Shown here in pieces: positions 14,906 to 24,087 of a DNA stretch of 64,000 bases (positions are counted from its first letter, which is position 1; every line of letters starts with the position of its first letter). The notes under the pieces were generated by a model. It did not search any database, was not told where the DNA came from, and worked only from the letters and a program-made list of their open reading frames with translations. This DNA comes from Shinella sp. SUS2 (GTDB lineage: Bacteria; Pseudomonadota; Alphaproteobacteria; Rhizobiales; Rhizobiaceae). A program made the position numbers and the translations under genes. The DNA is taken from assembly GCF_001262505.1 (NCBI RefSeq), contig NZ_KQ410724.1, forward strand, positions 1 to 64,000. Reading direction: 5' to 3'.

Positions 14906-16687
14906 ATGACCGCTTCTTCCGTGCCGCTACGCGCCGCCCTCTATCTGCGTGTTTCGACGGCGCGGCAGGCCGAGCATGACGTGTCGATTCCCGACCAGAA
15001 GCGGCAGGGTGAAGCCTATTGCGAGTCACGCGGGCTGCAACTGGTCGAAACCTTCATCGAACCCGGCGCATCGGCCACCAACGACCGCCGCCCCGAGTTT
15101 CAGCGCATGATCGAGGCCGGAACGTCGAAGCCCGCGCCATTTGATGTTGTTGTAGTCCACTCGTTCAGCCGGTTCTTCCGCGATCACTTCGAGCTTGAGT
15201 TCTATGTCCGCAAGCTGGCGAAGAATGGCGTCAAGCTGGTTTCGATAACACAGGAAATGGGGGATGACCCCATGCACGTCATGATGCGGCAGATCATGGC
15301 GCTGTTCGATGAATACCAGTCCAAGGAGAACGCCAAGCACGTCATGCGAGCCTTGAAGGAGAATGCCCGGCAAGGCTTCTGGAACGGCTCGCTTCCTCCT
15401 ATCGGCTATCGCACCGTCGCCGCCGAGCAGCGCGGAGCCAAGGTCAAGAAGAAGCTGGAAATCGACCCGCTCCACGCCGACACGGTGCGCCTGATCTATC
15501 GCCTCGCGCTGGAAGGCGACGGCACGACCGGCCAAATGGGCGTCAAGAATATCGTTTCTTACCTCAACAGCCGACGCATCTTTACCCGCGACGGCGGGCG
15601 TTGGGGCATCGGTCAGGTTCACCGCATCCTCACCCGCCGCACCTATATGGGCGAGCATGAGTTCAACAAGCGTAGCAAGACCAAGGAATTGAAGCCGACG
15701 AGCGAGATCGTCACCGTCCCTGTTCCGCCGATCATCGACAAAGAGACGTTCGACGCGGTTCAGAAACTGCTCAAGGCGCGCAATCCCAAGGTCATGCCAG
15801 CCCGCGTCATCAGCGGCCCGACCATGCTGACCGGCCTGATCCATTGCGCCAAGTGCGGCGGGGCCATGACCATCCGCACCGGCAAGGGCGGGCGCTATCG
15901 CTACTATGCTTGTTCGATGAAGGCGCGGCAGGGGCCGACCGCGTGCAGCGGCATGGCCGTGCCGATGGACAAGCTGGACGATCTGGTCGCCGACCACCTT
16001 GAGGGCCAGCTTCTCCAACCCGAGCGGCTGGAAACCGTCCTTGCCGCCGCGCTGGACCGCAGGGAAGAACACGCCGAGCGCCGCCGCGAGCATATCGCCG
16101 AGTTGAACAAGCGCTCAGCCGAATCGGAATTGCGCCTCAAGCGGCTTTACGACGCCATCGAGGCGGGCATTGCCGATCTGGACGACCCGGCGCTGAAAGA
16201 CCGCATCGAGGGACTCAAGGCCATCCGCGATCAGGCCAAGGCGGACGCAGAGCGTGCGCAGGCGATGCTCCAGAACACAGGACAGAAGGCGGTGACGCCG
16301 CAGATGCTGCGGAAGTTCGCCGCAACCGCCCGCGACCGTATCCGGCTGGAAAGTGGCGGCTATCGCCGCGACCACCTGCGCGCGCTTGCACAGCGTGTCG
16401 AGGTCGCGGAGGGCGAGGTTCGCATCATGGGATCGAAGTCCCGGCTGCTACAGACGCTTGTGGCGGGAAGTGGTGTAAACTCAGTGCCCACTCAGGGACT
16501 GAAGTGGCGGAGAAGAAGGGATTCGAACCCTCGATACCGTTTCCGGTATACTCCCTTAGCAGGGGAGCGCCTTCGACCACTCGGCCACCTCTCCGCTCGC
16601 GGTTTCACTATGCGGCAGAGCTTGCGATTGCAAGGGCTTTTTGTTTTTCGCCCACATTTTGATGACAGGACCGGGCCTTCGGGTTGA
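14906..16687 (+). CDS. large serine recombinase (integrase of the mobilizable element)
   Basis: The 593-residue product has a resolvase-type catalytic domain with nucleophile Ser17 in YLRVSTARQAE and downstream RPEFQRM, a recombinase domain (PPIGYR, then GVKNIVSYLNSRRI), a zinc ribbon (HCAKCGGAM...YYACS) and a long coiled-coil C-terminus. Such enzymes integrate and excise elements at specific sites without tRNA-type tyrosine chemistry. Unusually, the reading frame runs through the tRNA-Ser gene in antisense (RRRRDSNPRYR comes from the T-arm) and ends 93 bases beyond it. The native protein probably ends near 16480-16510 of element DNA; the tail is supplied by the chromosome. Confidence 0.92.
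   Translation: MTASSVPLRAALYLRVSTARQAEHDVSIPDQKRQGEAYCESRGLQLVETFIEPGASATNDRRPEFQRMIEAGTSKPAPFDVVVVHSFSRFFRDHFELEFYVRKLAKNGVKLVSITQEMGDDPMHVMMRQIMALFDEYQSKENAKHVMRALKENARQGFWNGSLPPIGYRTVAAEQRGAKVKKKLEIDPLHADTVRLIYRLALEGDGTTGQMGVKNIVSYLNSRRIFTRDGGRWGIGQVHRILTRRTYMGEHEFNKRSKTKELKPTSEIVTVPVPPIIDKETFDAVQKLLKARNPKVMPARVISGPTMLTGLIHCAKCGGAMTIRTGKGGRYRYYACSMKARQGPTACSGMAVPMDKLDDLVADHLEGQLLQPERLETVLAAALDRREEHAERRREHIAELNKRSAESELRLKRLYDAIEAGIADLDDPALKDRIEGLKAIRDQAKADAERAQAMLQNTGQKAVTPQMLRKFAATARDRIRLESGGYRRDHLRALAQRVEVAEGEVRIMGSKSRLLQTLVAGSGVNSVPTQGLKWRRRRDSNPRYRFRYTPLAGERLRPLGHLSARGFTMRQSLRLQGLFVFRPHFDDRTGPSG
16505..16594 (-). tRNA. tRNA-Ser (anticodon GCT)
   Basis: The minus strand folds into a class II tRNA. 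The acceptor stem is GGAGAGG with CTTCTCC (one G-T pair), the D arm contains GCCGAGTGGTCGAAGGC, the anticodon stem-loop is CTCCC-CTGCTAA-GGGAG giving anticodon GCT, a long variable arm (ACCG-GAAA-CGGT) follows, and the T arm has GTTCGAATC. CCA is encoded at 16505-16507. It reads AGC/AGU serine codons. The element to its left touches the 3' end, so this is the likely integration site, and the tRNA stays intact. Confidence 0.95.
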
Positions 16688-17375
16688 AAGCCGTGTGATG
16701 CTGCAGCCGAATTCGACCTTCTCCTCGTGATGCCGTTTGTAAAAACGGTGCAAGGCGGATCGATGGTGGCGGTCGCGAGCGCGTGATTCCCGATGAGAGC
16801 AAGGCCGGCAGATTGCGTTTTCCAACTCGGTGGGGACGTGGCTGGCGTACTCTATATATAGGGCCTTGCAGAGGAGGACTTGTTTTGGGCTCGCGGCCGT
16901 GGCCGGAAAACCCGTCGCGTGATTCCCCGAATCGACGTGGGAAAAGCGAGCGCCTCGCCCTCCGGTTCGGGCTGCCGCCGCGTCCCCGGCAGGGAAGGGA
17001 CGGGGCGGAAATCGCCCCAATGCCATGTGAAAGAGCGGTCCTTGCCCCTGTTTTGCCCGGTCTGTGGCAGGGCAATTGCAGGGTGTCTCTTTGCTAAGTG
17101 CCCGCTTCATAAGGCCTTTTGTTAATGATCCATAAACTTTTAGCGATCTGCCCCGCCATTTTGTGTCCTTTCCGCAACAGCGCTGGGCGAAGGCTGACAC
17201 AAACCCTGCCTCCTTTCAGTTTGGAGATTGCTTACGGAAGCGCGTCTTGTATTTTCACTTTCGGAAGCAGGGGCGGTTGATCGTCCGCTTCCTGAACTTG
17301 GGGATGGGGCAGGGAACGCTGTCCTTCAGCAAAAAACCCAGACCCGTTTGAAACTTTTTGACTGGAGGTCAGAAA
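16595..17375. other. long intergenic region between tRNA-Ser and porin
   Basis: About 780 bases without a credible gene. The part next to the tRNA holds its promoter on the minus strand, for which TTGCAA (16628-16633) and CATAGT (16607-16612) are weak candidates. The remainder is the upstream region of the porin; the last 250 bases are AT-richer and probably carry its promoter and leader. Open frames here on both strands lack ribosome sites and family features. The region could also hide a small RNA, for which no direct evidence is visible. Confidence 0.5.
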
Positions 17376-18431
17376 ATGAACATCAAGAGCCTTCTCATCG
17401 GCTCCGCTGCTGCTCTCGCAGCAGTCTCCGGCGCTCAGGCCGCCGACGCTATCGTTGCCGCCGAGCCGGAGCCGATGGAATACGTTCGCGTTTGCGACGC
17501 ATTCGGCACGGGTTACTTCTACATTCCGGGCACCGAAACCTGCCTGCAGATCAGCGGCTACGTCCGTTTCCAGGTTAACTTCGAAGAAGACTCGGCCGGC
17601 ACGCGTGGCGACGACTGGGGCTACCGCGCTCGTACCCGTGGTTACCTCTCGCTTGACGCCAAGAGCGACACCGAGCTCGGCACGCTGACCGGTCACATCG
17701 ACCTCCAGGCTGACTCCCACCAGGACGTCTTCCTCGACGGCGCATGGATCCAGCTCGGCGGCTTCAAGGCTGGTTACTTCTACACCGAGTGGGATAAGGG
17801 CATCAACGGCGAAACCGACGCTCTCGACAGCGGTTTCCTGAATGTCATCGGCGGCGAAAGCCTCCTGAACGCTGTATCGTACAAGTATGAAGGCGGCGCC
17901 TTCTCCGCTACGGTCGCTCTCGAGTCCTTCACCAACGCCAACGCTGGCTTCGTTCGCTTCGAAGACGGCCTCGGCATCTCGGGTGTTGTCACCGGCTCGT
18001 TCGGCGCTGTCAGCGTTGACCTGCTCGGCTCCTACGACTTCGACAACGAAAACGGCGCGATCCGCGGTCTCGTTTCCGCTGACGTCGGTCCGGGCACCCT
18101 GCAGGGCGCAGTTGTTTGGTCGTCGGGCGCAAGCCGTTACTGGGACGCTTCCGAGTGGTCGGTTGCTGCCTCGTACAAGGCTAACCTGACCGACAAGCTG
18201 GCAATCACCCCCGGCTTCCAGTACTGGGGCACGATCGACTATGACGCAGCTGGCGACTACCGCGGCAGCCGCGATGCATGGCGCGCTGGCCTGACGCTCG
18301 ACTACACGATCGTTACGGACCTGACCACCAAGGTCAGCCTGCAGTACACGGACATCGACAACGGCGCTGGCAACAAGGGCGCTGGCGACGACAACTGGGG
18401 CGGCTTCGTCCGTCTGCAGCGTTCGTTCTAA
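17376..18431 (+). CDS. outer-membrane porin, Rhizobiales Porin_2 family (RopA/Omp2b-like)
   Basis: The 351-residue product has a signal peptide (MNIKSLLIGSAAALAAVSGAQA) and a mature beta-barrel rich in Gly, Asp, Tyr and Thr, ending in the C-terminal phenylalanine needed for outer-membrane assembly. The two cysteines in YVRVCDAFGTGYFYIPGTETC are a signature of this Rhizobiales family. It forms general diffusion pores. GGAGG lies 8 bases before the chosen ATG. Codon use is strongly biased to C/T-ending preferred codons, as expected for one of the most abundant proteins. A strong terminator follows directly. Confidence 0.93.
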   Translation: MNIKSLLIGSAAALAAVSGAQAADAIVAAEPEPMEYVRVCDAFGTGYFYIPGTETCLQISGYVRFQVNFEEDSAGTRGDDWGYRARTRGYLSLDAKSDTELGTLTGHIDLQADSHQDVFLDGAWIQLGGFKAGYFYTEWDKGINGETDALDSGFLNVIGGESLLNAVSYKYEGGAFSATVALESFTNANAGFVRFEDGLGISGVVTGSFGAVSVDLLGSYDFDNENGAIRGLVSADVGPGTLQGAVVWSSGASRYWDASEWSVAASYKANLTDKLAITPGFQYWGTIDYDAAGDYRGSRDAWRAGLTLDYTIVTDLTTKVSLQYTDIDNGAGNKGAGDDNWGGFVRLQRSF

Positions 18432-18459
18432 TCTGATCTGACCTCTGTCAGTGATGGGA

Positions 18460-18486
18460 GACCCGGCTTTCGAGCCGGGTCTTTTT
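18460..18486 (+). terminator. intrinsic terminator of the porin gene
   Basis: GACCCGGCT-TTCG-AGCCGGGTC forms a perfect 9-bp stem (18460-18468 with 18473-18481) closed by a stable UUCG-type loop and followed by five T. It lies 28 bases after the porin stop. Confidence 0.95.
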
Positions 18487-18570
18487 CGTTTTGGAATACG
18501 TGATTGAAAAATGTGCACAGCTCTTCTGCGCCTTGCGTAAGGTGGATGGATCCGGGAAATCGGGAAGGGG

Positions 18571-19446
18571 TCAGCCGAGGCCGGCGAGGAATGCCCTGAC
18601 CGATGGGAAGACATCGGCGTGATGCAGCAGCGGGGCATGGCCCTGACCGGGCGCGGTGATCGTCTGCACGGTCGTCGCCTGGGCAGCCATGCGGGCAAGC
18701 GTCTCGCGGGAGAACAGGCGGGAATGCTCGCCGCGCACCACGAGCAGCGGTGTCTTCGCCAGAAGCTCGAATTGCGGCCAGAGCGTCGGCAGCGGCTTGG
18801 AAAAGTCGATCGCCTGCAACTGTTCGGTCAGCCTGGGGTCGAAGTCTGCAACGACCCGCCCCTCGCGCTCGGCATAGATCGCGTCGGCCATGTCGCGCCA
18901 GTCGCCATCGGACAAAGCGGGGAAAGTGGAGCCGTGAATCGCCTTCAGGTCCATGCCCGCCGCGTCGAAGCTGGCGGGAGCCGTCGCGCGCACGAGATAG
19001 TCGCGAATGTCCCTTAGTCCATCGGCCTCGATTTCCGGCCCGATATCGTTGAGAACGGCACCCGCAATGCGATCGGGCTGCGCGGCCGCCATGACATGCA
19101 GGATGAGGCCGCCGCGCGAGGTCCCGGCAAAGAGTGCGCGGGGGAGATCGAGAGCGGAGAGGACCGTCAGGACGTCCCGGCACTCTATCACCACGTTGTA
19201 GTTGGCAGGATCGCTGTCACGGCCGGACTGGCCACGCCCGCGATAGTCGAGCGTGATGACCCGGCGGGGCCGCTCGGCATCCCGCGCAAGGCGCAGGGCG
19301 AGCGGATGGAAGTCGCGCCCGTTGCGGCTGAGGCCGGGCAGGCAGACGAGCGGCAGCCGGTCGCTCGCCTCTACCGGTGCATAGTCGCGTGCATGCAGCC
19401 GCAGTCCGTCTTCAGCTGAAAAGAAGCGGCTCTCAAATCCATCCAT
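18571..19446 (-). CDS. alpha/beta-fold hydrolase
   Basis: The 291-residue cytoplasmic protein has the alpha/beta hydrolase fold: oxyanion strand LVCLPGLSRNGRDF, then LDYRGRGQSGRD, nucleophile elbow GTSRGG with the catalytic serine, a late acid in LLVVRGEHSRLF and the catalytic histidine in GQGHAPLL. Substrate cannot be read from sequence; relatives include esterases and haloacid or epoxide hydrolases. It is convergent with the porin. The upstream region contains three copies of a CTAGRGTYTG motif that might control it. Confidence 0.85.
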   Translation of the reverse strand: MDGFESRFFSAEDGLRLHARDYAPVEASDRLPLVCLPGLSRNGRDFHPLALRLARDAERPRRVITLDYRGRGQSGRDSDPANYNVVIECRDVLTVLSALDLPRALFAGTSRGGLILHVMAAAQPDRIAGAVLNDIGPEIEADGLRDIRDYLVRATAPASFDAAGMDLKAIHGSTFPALSDGDWRDMADAIYAEREGRVVADFDPRLTEQLQAIDFSKPLPTLWPQFELLAKTPLLVVRGEHSRLFSRETLARMAAQATTVQTITAPGQGHAPLLHHADVFPSVRAFLAGLG

Positions 19447-19821
19447 CGCTATGCACTCGCCTTGCGGTCAGGGAGGGGCGTTCGAGCGTGGTGCGCGTCG
19501 AACGGGTGAGGGAAGGGAAGCCTAGAGTTTGTCAAGGAAAAGTGAAACCCGGTTCTCCTGAAAAACAAACGAAAACAAAGAACCCTAGAGTCTGCCAGAT
19601 TGAGTATGAAGCTGACAGACCCTAGTTCCAGGCGAAACGGTATCGCCGTGGCTTTGGACAATCTGGGAAAAGATGCGTTTCGGCGGCAACTCTGGCCGAT
19701 GCGGGGGCATGAACCGCGTCTGAGCCATACGCAAACGGGTGAAGCGCTTTAACGATTCGAACGGCAGCGCACGCATGCCGGAGCGGACCGACAAAGGCAG
19801 GTGCGCGATCGGCCGGCCGCC
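19447..19821. other. intergenic region with three CTAG-containing repeats
   Basis: About 375 bases between the hydrolase start and the transglycosylase stop. It contains CCTAGAGTTTGTCA (19521-19534), CCTAGAGTCTGCCA (19584-19597) and an inverted related copy CTGACAGACCCTAG (19612-19625). CTAG is rare in such genomes, so three related copies within 105 bases are notable. No gene is supported. Confidence 0.5.
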
Positions 19822-21891
19822 TCAGCGACCGACACTGAGATCGTGGACGATATCGGCCTTTTGGCCGAGCCGGGTCTTGTAGACCTGGTAGTTCTCCATC
19901 ACGCGTTGCACATAGCCGCGGGTTTCGGAGAAGGGGATGCGCTCGATCCAGTCGACGACCTCGTCGATCGGCTTGCCGCGCGGATCGCCGTAGCGGGCGA
20001 TCCACTGCGGCACGCGGCGGGGACCGGCATTGTAGGCGATGAAGGTCAGCACGTAGGAGCCGCCGAAATCGCTGATCTGCTCACCGAGATAGTGAGCGCC
20101 GAGCGTGGCGTTGTAGGCGGCATCCGTCGTCAGCCGCTCCTTGGAATAGGCAAGGCCATAGCGTTTCGCCACGCCCTGCGCCGTGCCGGGCATCAGCTGC
20201 AGCAGGCCCTGGGCATTGGCGGGAGAAACGGCCGCCGGGTTGAAGGCGCTCTCCTGGCGGGCGATGGCATAGGCCAGCGCCTTGCCGGAACCGGCAATGT
20301 TGGCGCTTTCGGGGATGACGCCGATCGGGAAGGCGAGCGCGGCCACATCGATGCCGCGCCCGAAGGCAATCTTGCCGATCTGCAGGGAAAGCTGATGATT
20401 GCTGCCCTTCTCCGCCTGCGCCGCAAGCAGGGCGAGTTCGCCCGGGCTCATCAGCTCGCCGGCGAGCGCCCGATAGAGGCTGTCGCCGCGCCAACCGTGG
20501 CCGGCGGCCTGCAGGCGGGCGATCGCCTGCACCGCCTCGCGCTGGTTGAAGCGGGTGCGCTCCTCGGCGCTCGGCTTCGGATAGGCGACGTTCAGTGCCG
20601 TGCGGCCGAGCCGTGCGGCGGCAAGCTGGCCATAGAAGGTGCCGGGGAAATTTGCCGCCTTGGCGAAATAGTCCTTCGCCGCCTTCGCATCGCCCTTCTC
20701 CGCCGTCCGCCCCAGCCAGTACCAGGCGCGGGAGACTGAGAGCGGCCGGTCGGAGACCTGCAGGATGCGCTGGAAATGGCCGGCCGCGGTCTTGGGATCG
20801 TCGAGGTCGCGCAGCGCATACCAGCCGGCATGGAATTCCGCCTCGACGATATCGGCCGGATCGTCCGCACCGTGTCGTGCCGCGACGCGATAGGCATCGC
20901 GGGCGTCGCCGAGATCGGCGAGGCCGCGGCTGACGATGCGCTGCTCGTTCCACCAGGCGCCGGGATTGACCAGTCGTGCCGGGTCCTCCGGCATGGCGGA
21001 AAAGAGCTTGCCGGCCGCGCGGTATTCTTCGTTGTTGCGCAGGTGGCGGATGCGCAGGAACGTGTAGGCCGGATCCTTCTGCCAGCTCGCATCGACGGCC
21101 TTGATCAGCGTGCCCGCCGTCTTGTTCTTGCGGATGACCGCCGCCCAGGCGCGGTAGAGCGACTGCGCCTTGCCGAGATCGCCGAAACGCTGCGCCTGGT
21201 CGGCGCGGTCGCGATAGAGCAGTATCTCCATGCGCATCTTGTGATCGCCCGCCGTCAGGAGCGTGCCGAACTCGTCGAGGATCTTCGTCTCGACATCCTT
21301 GGAAAGTGTCTCCTTCTGCCAGAAGGAACGCAGCACCTCGCCGGCGCGCGCGGCGTTGCCGCTCGCGACGAGCGCGCGGCTGAGCACGATGGCGCCGTCC
21401 ACCGTTTCCGGGCGTGTCGTGCCGAAGGCGGCGATGACATCGGCGGTCGGCGGGTTCTCGCGGGAAAGCGCCCGCTCGGAATTGGCGCGCAGCGCCTTCA
21501 GGCCCGGCCAGCCTTTCAGTTCGTTCTGGGCGGCGGCTATTTCCCAGGAGGGAACGCCGCGTTGGCCGGAAACGGCGATCGCCCAGGTCAGGATATGCCG
21601 GTCGAGGTTGTCCTTCGGCAGGCGGTTGCGGGCCGCAATGGCGGTGGCCGCGTCACGGTTGGAGAGCGCATCGAGCCCTTCGCGCAGTTCCACGCTTGCC
21701 GGCTGCACGCTGTCGGTGCGCGGAATGGCATTGGTGATGATGTCCTTCGAGGGCATATCCGCAGCAAAGCCGAGCGGCTTCACCGCCGGCACGCCGGCGT
21801 TGTCGGCCTCGACAGGCGAAGAGCGCAGTGCAAAGCCGGCCACACCGGCTAGGAGCAAGGCGCAAAGGGCAAAACTGTTTCGCGAGATCAT
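19822..21891 (-). CDS. soluble lytic murein transglycosylase (Slt70-like)
   Basis: The 689-residue periplasmic enzyme has a signal peptide (MISRNSFALCALLLAGVAGFALR), a long alpha-helical superhelix (about 60-520) and a C-terminal lysozyme-like SLT domain with catalytic Glu547 in ARQESAFNP, then GLLQLMPGTA and AYNAGPRRV. It cleaves peptidoglycan glycan strands to 1,6-anhydromuropeptides. The length agrees with the Slt70 class. It is divergent from dapA, a common order in rhizobia, linking cell-wall turnover with precursor synthesis only by position. Confidence 0.92.
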   Translation of the reverse strand: MISRNSFALCALLLAGVAGFALRSSPVEADNAGVPAVKPLGFAADMPSKDIITNAIPRTDSVQPASVELREGLDALSNRDAATAIAARNRLPKDNLDRHILTWAIAVSGQRGVPSWEIAAAQNELKGWPGLKALRANSERALSRENPPTADVIAAFGTTRPETVDGAIVLSRALVASGNAARAGEVLRSFWQKETLSKDVETKILDEFGTLLTAGDHKMRMEILLYRDRADQAQRFGDLGKAQSLYRAWAAVIRKNKTAGTLIKAVDASWQKDPAYTFLRIRHLRNNEEYRAAGKLFSAMPEDPARLVNPGAWWNEQRIVSRGLADLGDARDAYRVAARHGADDPADIVEAEFHAGWYALRDLDDPKTAAGHFQRILQVSDRPLSVSRAWYWLGRTAEKGDAKAAKDYFAKAANFPGTFYGQLAAARLGRTALNVAYPKPSAEERTRFNQREAVQAIARLQAAGHGWRGDSLYRALAGELMSPGELALLAAQAEKGSNHQLSLQIGKIAFGRGIDVAALAFPIGVIPESANIAGSGKALAYAIARQESAFNPAAVSPANAQGLLQLMPGTAQGVAKRYGLAYSKERLTTDAAYNATLGAHYLGEQISDFGGSYVLTFIAYNAGPRRVPQWIARYGDPRGKPIDEVVDWIERIPFSETRGYVQRVMENYQVYKTRLGQKADIVHDLSVGR

Positions 21892-22215
21892 GTCACATCC
21901 CGGGTGCCTGACCGGCGGTGCATTTCGACCGTCATTTTCCGCCAGATCCTTGACAATCAGTTAACCCTTTGTTGCCTTAACGAAACCTTAAGCGCCGCGC
22001 TCACTAAGCCGTGAAGGCGTCCGCTTTCCAGGCGACGGATCAGGGGACGCGAATATTCGCGCATCCGCCGCCCTTCCGCCTTGATCATGCATGAAAAACG
22101 CCCCTCGCGCCGCTTGCCGCATGACTGTCACATGATTATTGTGCGGGCGTTTTTAACCACGGAATACGGCCAAAGCATGTAAGCCCACGGGCGGCTCTGG
22201 CCTCAGGAGTTCTCG
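21892..22215. other. divergent promoter region of slt and dapA, with inverted repeat
   Basis: These 324 bases contain no gene. AAAAACGCCC (22094-22103) and GGGCGTTTTT (22145-22154) form a perfect 10-bp inverted repeat with a 41-base spacer, ending 61 bases before the dapA ATG. On the plus strand its right arm ends in a T-run, so a terminator or attenuator in the dapA leader is possible, though the long spacer weakens this. Confidence 0.45.
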
Positions 22216-23100
22216 ATGCTCAAGGGATCCTTTCCCGCTCTCGTCACCCCGTTCACCGATGCCGGCGCCGTCGATGAAGACGCCTTTGCCGCGCATGTCG
22301 AATGGCAGATCGGCGAAGGCAGCCATGGCCTCGTCCCGGTCGGCACGACCGGCGAATCGCCGACGCTGTCGCATGACGAGCACAAACGGGTGGTGGAACT
22401 CTGCATCAAGGTCTCGGCCGGCCGCGTGCCCGTGATCGCCGGCGCAGGCTCGAACAACACGAAGGAAGCGGTCGACCTCGCCCAGCACGCCGAAAAGGCG
22501 GGCGCGAACGCGATTCTCGTCGTCACGCCCTATTACAACAAGCCGACGCAGAAGGGGCTCTTCGCGCATTTCGCGGCGATTGCCGAAAGCGTGAAGCTGC
22601 CGATCGTCATCTACAACATTCCCGGTCGCTCGGTGGTCGACATGTCGCCGGAGACGATGGGCGCGCTGCACAAGGCCTATCCCTCGATCGTCGGCGTCAA
22701 GGACGCAACCGGCAAGATCGAGCGTGTGTCCGAACAGCGCATCACCTGCGGCAAGGATTTCATCCAGTTCTCCGGTGAGGACGCGACCGCGCTCGGCTTC
22801 AACGCCCATGGCGGGACGGGATGCATCTCGGTGACGGCCAATGTCGCCCCGCGCCTGTGCGCGGAGTTCCAGCAGGCGACGCTTGCCGGCGACTATGCAG
22901 CGGCGCTGGAATACCAGGACAAGCTGATGCCGCTGCACAAGGCGATCTTCCTCGAGCCCGGCCTTTGCGGTGCGAAATATGCGCTGAACCGCACGCGCGG
23001 CATGAACCGGTTCGTCCGTTCGCCGCTGCTGTCCTCGCTGGAGCCGGCGACGGAGGCGGCCATCGACGCGGCGCTTCGCCACGCCGGCCTCTTGAACTGA
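22216..23100 (+). CDS. dapA: 4-hydroxy-tetrahydrodipicolinate synthase
   Basis: The 294-residue product condenses pyruvate with aspartate semialdehyde, the first step of the lysine/diaminopimelate branch that feeds peptidoglycan. It is a TIM barrel with GTTGES at 43-48, catalytic Tyr133 in VIYNIPGRS and Schiff-base Lys162 in GVKDATG. AGGAG lies 6 bases before the ATG. The stop is followed after 1 base by the smpB ATG, so both share a transcript. Confidence 0.97.
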   Translation: MLKGSFPALVTPFTDAGAVDEDAFAAHVEWQIGEGSHGLVPVGTTGESPTLSHDEHKRVVELCIKVSAGRVPVIAGAGSNNTKEAVDLAQHAEKAGANAILVVTPYYNKPTQKGLFAHFAAIAESVKLPIVIYNIPGRSVVDMSPETMGALHKAYPSIVGVKDATGKIERVSEQRITCGKDFIQFSGEDATALGFNAHGGTGCISVTANVAPRLCAEFQQATLAGDYAAALEYQDKLMPLHKAIFLEPGLCGAKYALNRTRGMNRFVRSPLLSSLEPATEAAIDAALRHAGLLN

Positions 23101-23101
23101 C

Positions 23102-23581
23102 ATGGCGACGAAAGCCCGCCCGACGACGGTCAAGAAGATTGTAGCGGAGAACCGAAAGGCCCGCTTCAACTACGAGATCATCGACACCTACGAGGCCGGT
23201 CTTGTCCTGACCGGCACGGAGGTCAAGTCGCTGCGCGAAGGCAAGGCGAACATCGCGGAATCCTATGCCTCGGACGAGGGCGGCGAGATCTGGCTGATCA
23301 ATTCCTATCTGCCGGAATATCTGCAGGCCAATCGCTTCAACCACGAGACCCGCCGGCGGCGCAAGCTCCTGCTTTCGAAGCGTGAGATCCATCGCCTGCG
23401 CATCGCGATCAACCGAGAGGGCATGACGCTGGTGCCTTTGAAGGTCTACTTCAACGATGTCGGCCGGGCCAAGCTCGAACTCGCGCTTGCCAAGGGCAAG
23501 AAGCTGCACGACAAGCGCGAGACCGAGAAGGAACGCGACTGGAATCGCCAGAAGGGCCGCCTGCTGCGCGAACGCGGCTGA
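23102..23581 (+). CDS. smpB: SsrA-binding protein SmpB
   Basis: The 159-residue protein binds tmRNA and delivers it to stalled ribosomes for trans-translation. Family landmarks are complete: [47 protein letters not shown] and the basic C-terminal tail [20 protein letters not shown] that enters the mRNA channel. It begins 1 base after the dapA stop. The dapA-smpB pairing is common in Rhizobiaceae. The tmRNA gene itself is not in the window. Confidence 0.97.
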   Translation: MATKARPTTVKKIVAENRKARFNYEIIDTYEAGLVLTGTEVKSLREGKANIAESYASDEGGEIWLINSYLPEYLQANRFNHETRRRRKLLLSKREIHRLRIAINREGMTLVPLKVYFNDVGRAKLELALAKGKKLHDKRETEKERDWNRQKGRLLRERG

Positions 23582-23610
23582 GGCGACCCTTCTTCTTCGA
23601 CGTCTTTTCC

Positions 23611-24087
23611 TTAGAACTGGCTGTAGAGCTGTGCGATGACCGACTGGTGCGCGCTGCGGGCGGCCTGCTGGTTGCCGGTATCCGCAGGCACGTCCGGCGA
23701 CGCGGCCGGGTTGGCGCTCGGCGTGCGGGCGGTCAGGAAGCTTGCCATCAGGCTGTTGAGATCGTTGCTCTCGATGGCAAGGCGTGCGGTCGGGTTGCGG
23801 CCGTTGGCAACACGCTCATCCGCCGCCGCCTGCGACGGTGGGACGGCGTAGGAGGGCAGGGCGGAGATGCCCGGTAGCCCGTTGGACGTATAGAGGAAGC
23901 TGAGATCGCCAATCTCCTCGGCGATGTCGGACGGGGTCGATACCTGGGTGACCGGCTGCGGCGCTGCAAGCGCGGCAAGGGCCGAGACCGCCGGGCGGGT
24001 TTCCGCCGCCATGGCCGGTGCGCGCACGTCCAGCGTGCTCGATGCTCCCCGGTAGCTGTTTGCCGAAAGCGATACTGCGTCCACCAT
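23611..24087 (-). CDS. conserved hypothetical protein, Ala/Ser/Pro-rich
   Basis: The 158-residue product has no signal peptide, no membrane segment and no domain that can be recognised. It is low in complexity (Ala, Ser, Pro, Thr) with a short ordered-looking stretch, DIAEEIGDLSFLYTSNGLPGISALPSY. It lies convergent to smpB with a 29-base gap. The composition fits an intrinsically disordered or secreted-by-other-routes protein, but nothing settles the role. Codon use agrees with the neighbours, and no alternative frame is convincing. Confidence 0.5.
   Translation of the reverse strand: MVDAVSLSANSYRGASSTLDVRAPAMAAETRPAVSALAALAAPQPVTQVSTPSDIAEEIGDLSFLYTSNGLPGISALPSYAVPPSQAAADERVANGRNPTARLAIESNDLNSLMASFLTARTPSANPAASPDVPADTGNQQAARSAHQSVIAQLYSQF

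Noticed and set aside
16556-17200. 214-codon minus-strand frame covering the tRNA-Ser and the region behind it
   Set aside because: It reads through the tRNA gene and has no start signal or family match; treated as non-coding.
22121-22145. CTGTCACATGATTATTG as a Pho box upstream of dapA
   Set aside because: Only one half-site resembles the PhoB consensus and the spacing to a second is not clear.
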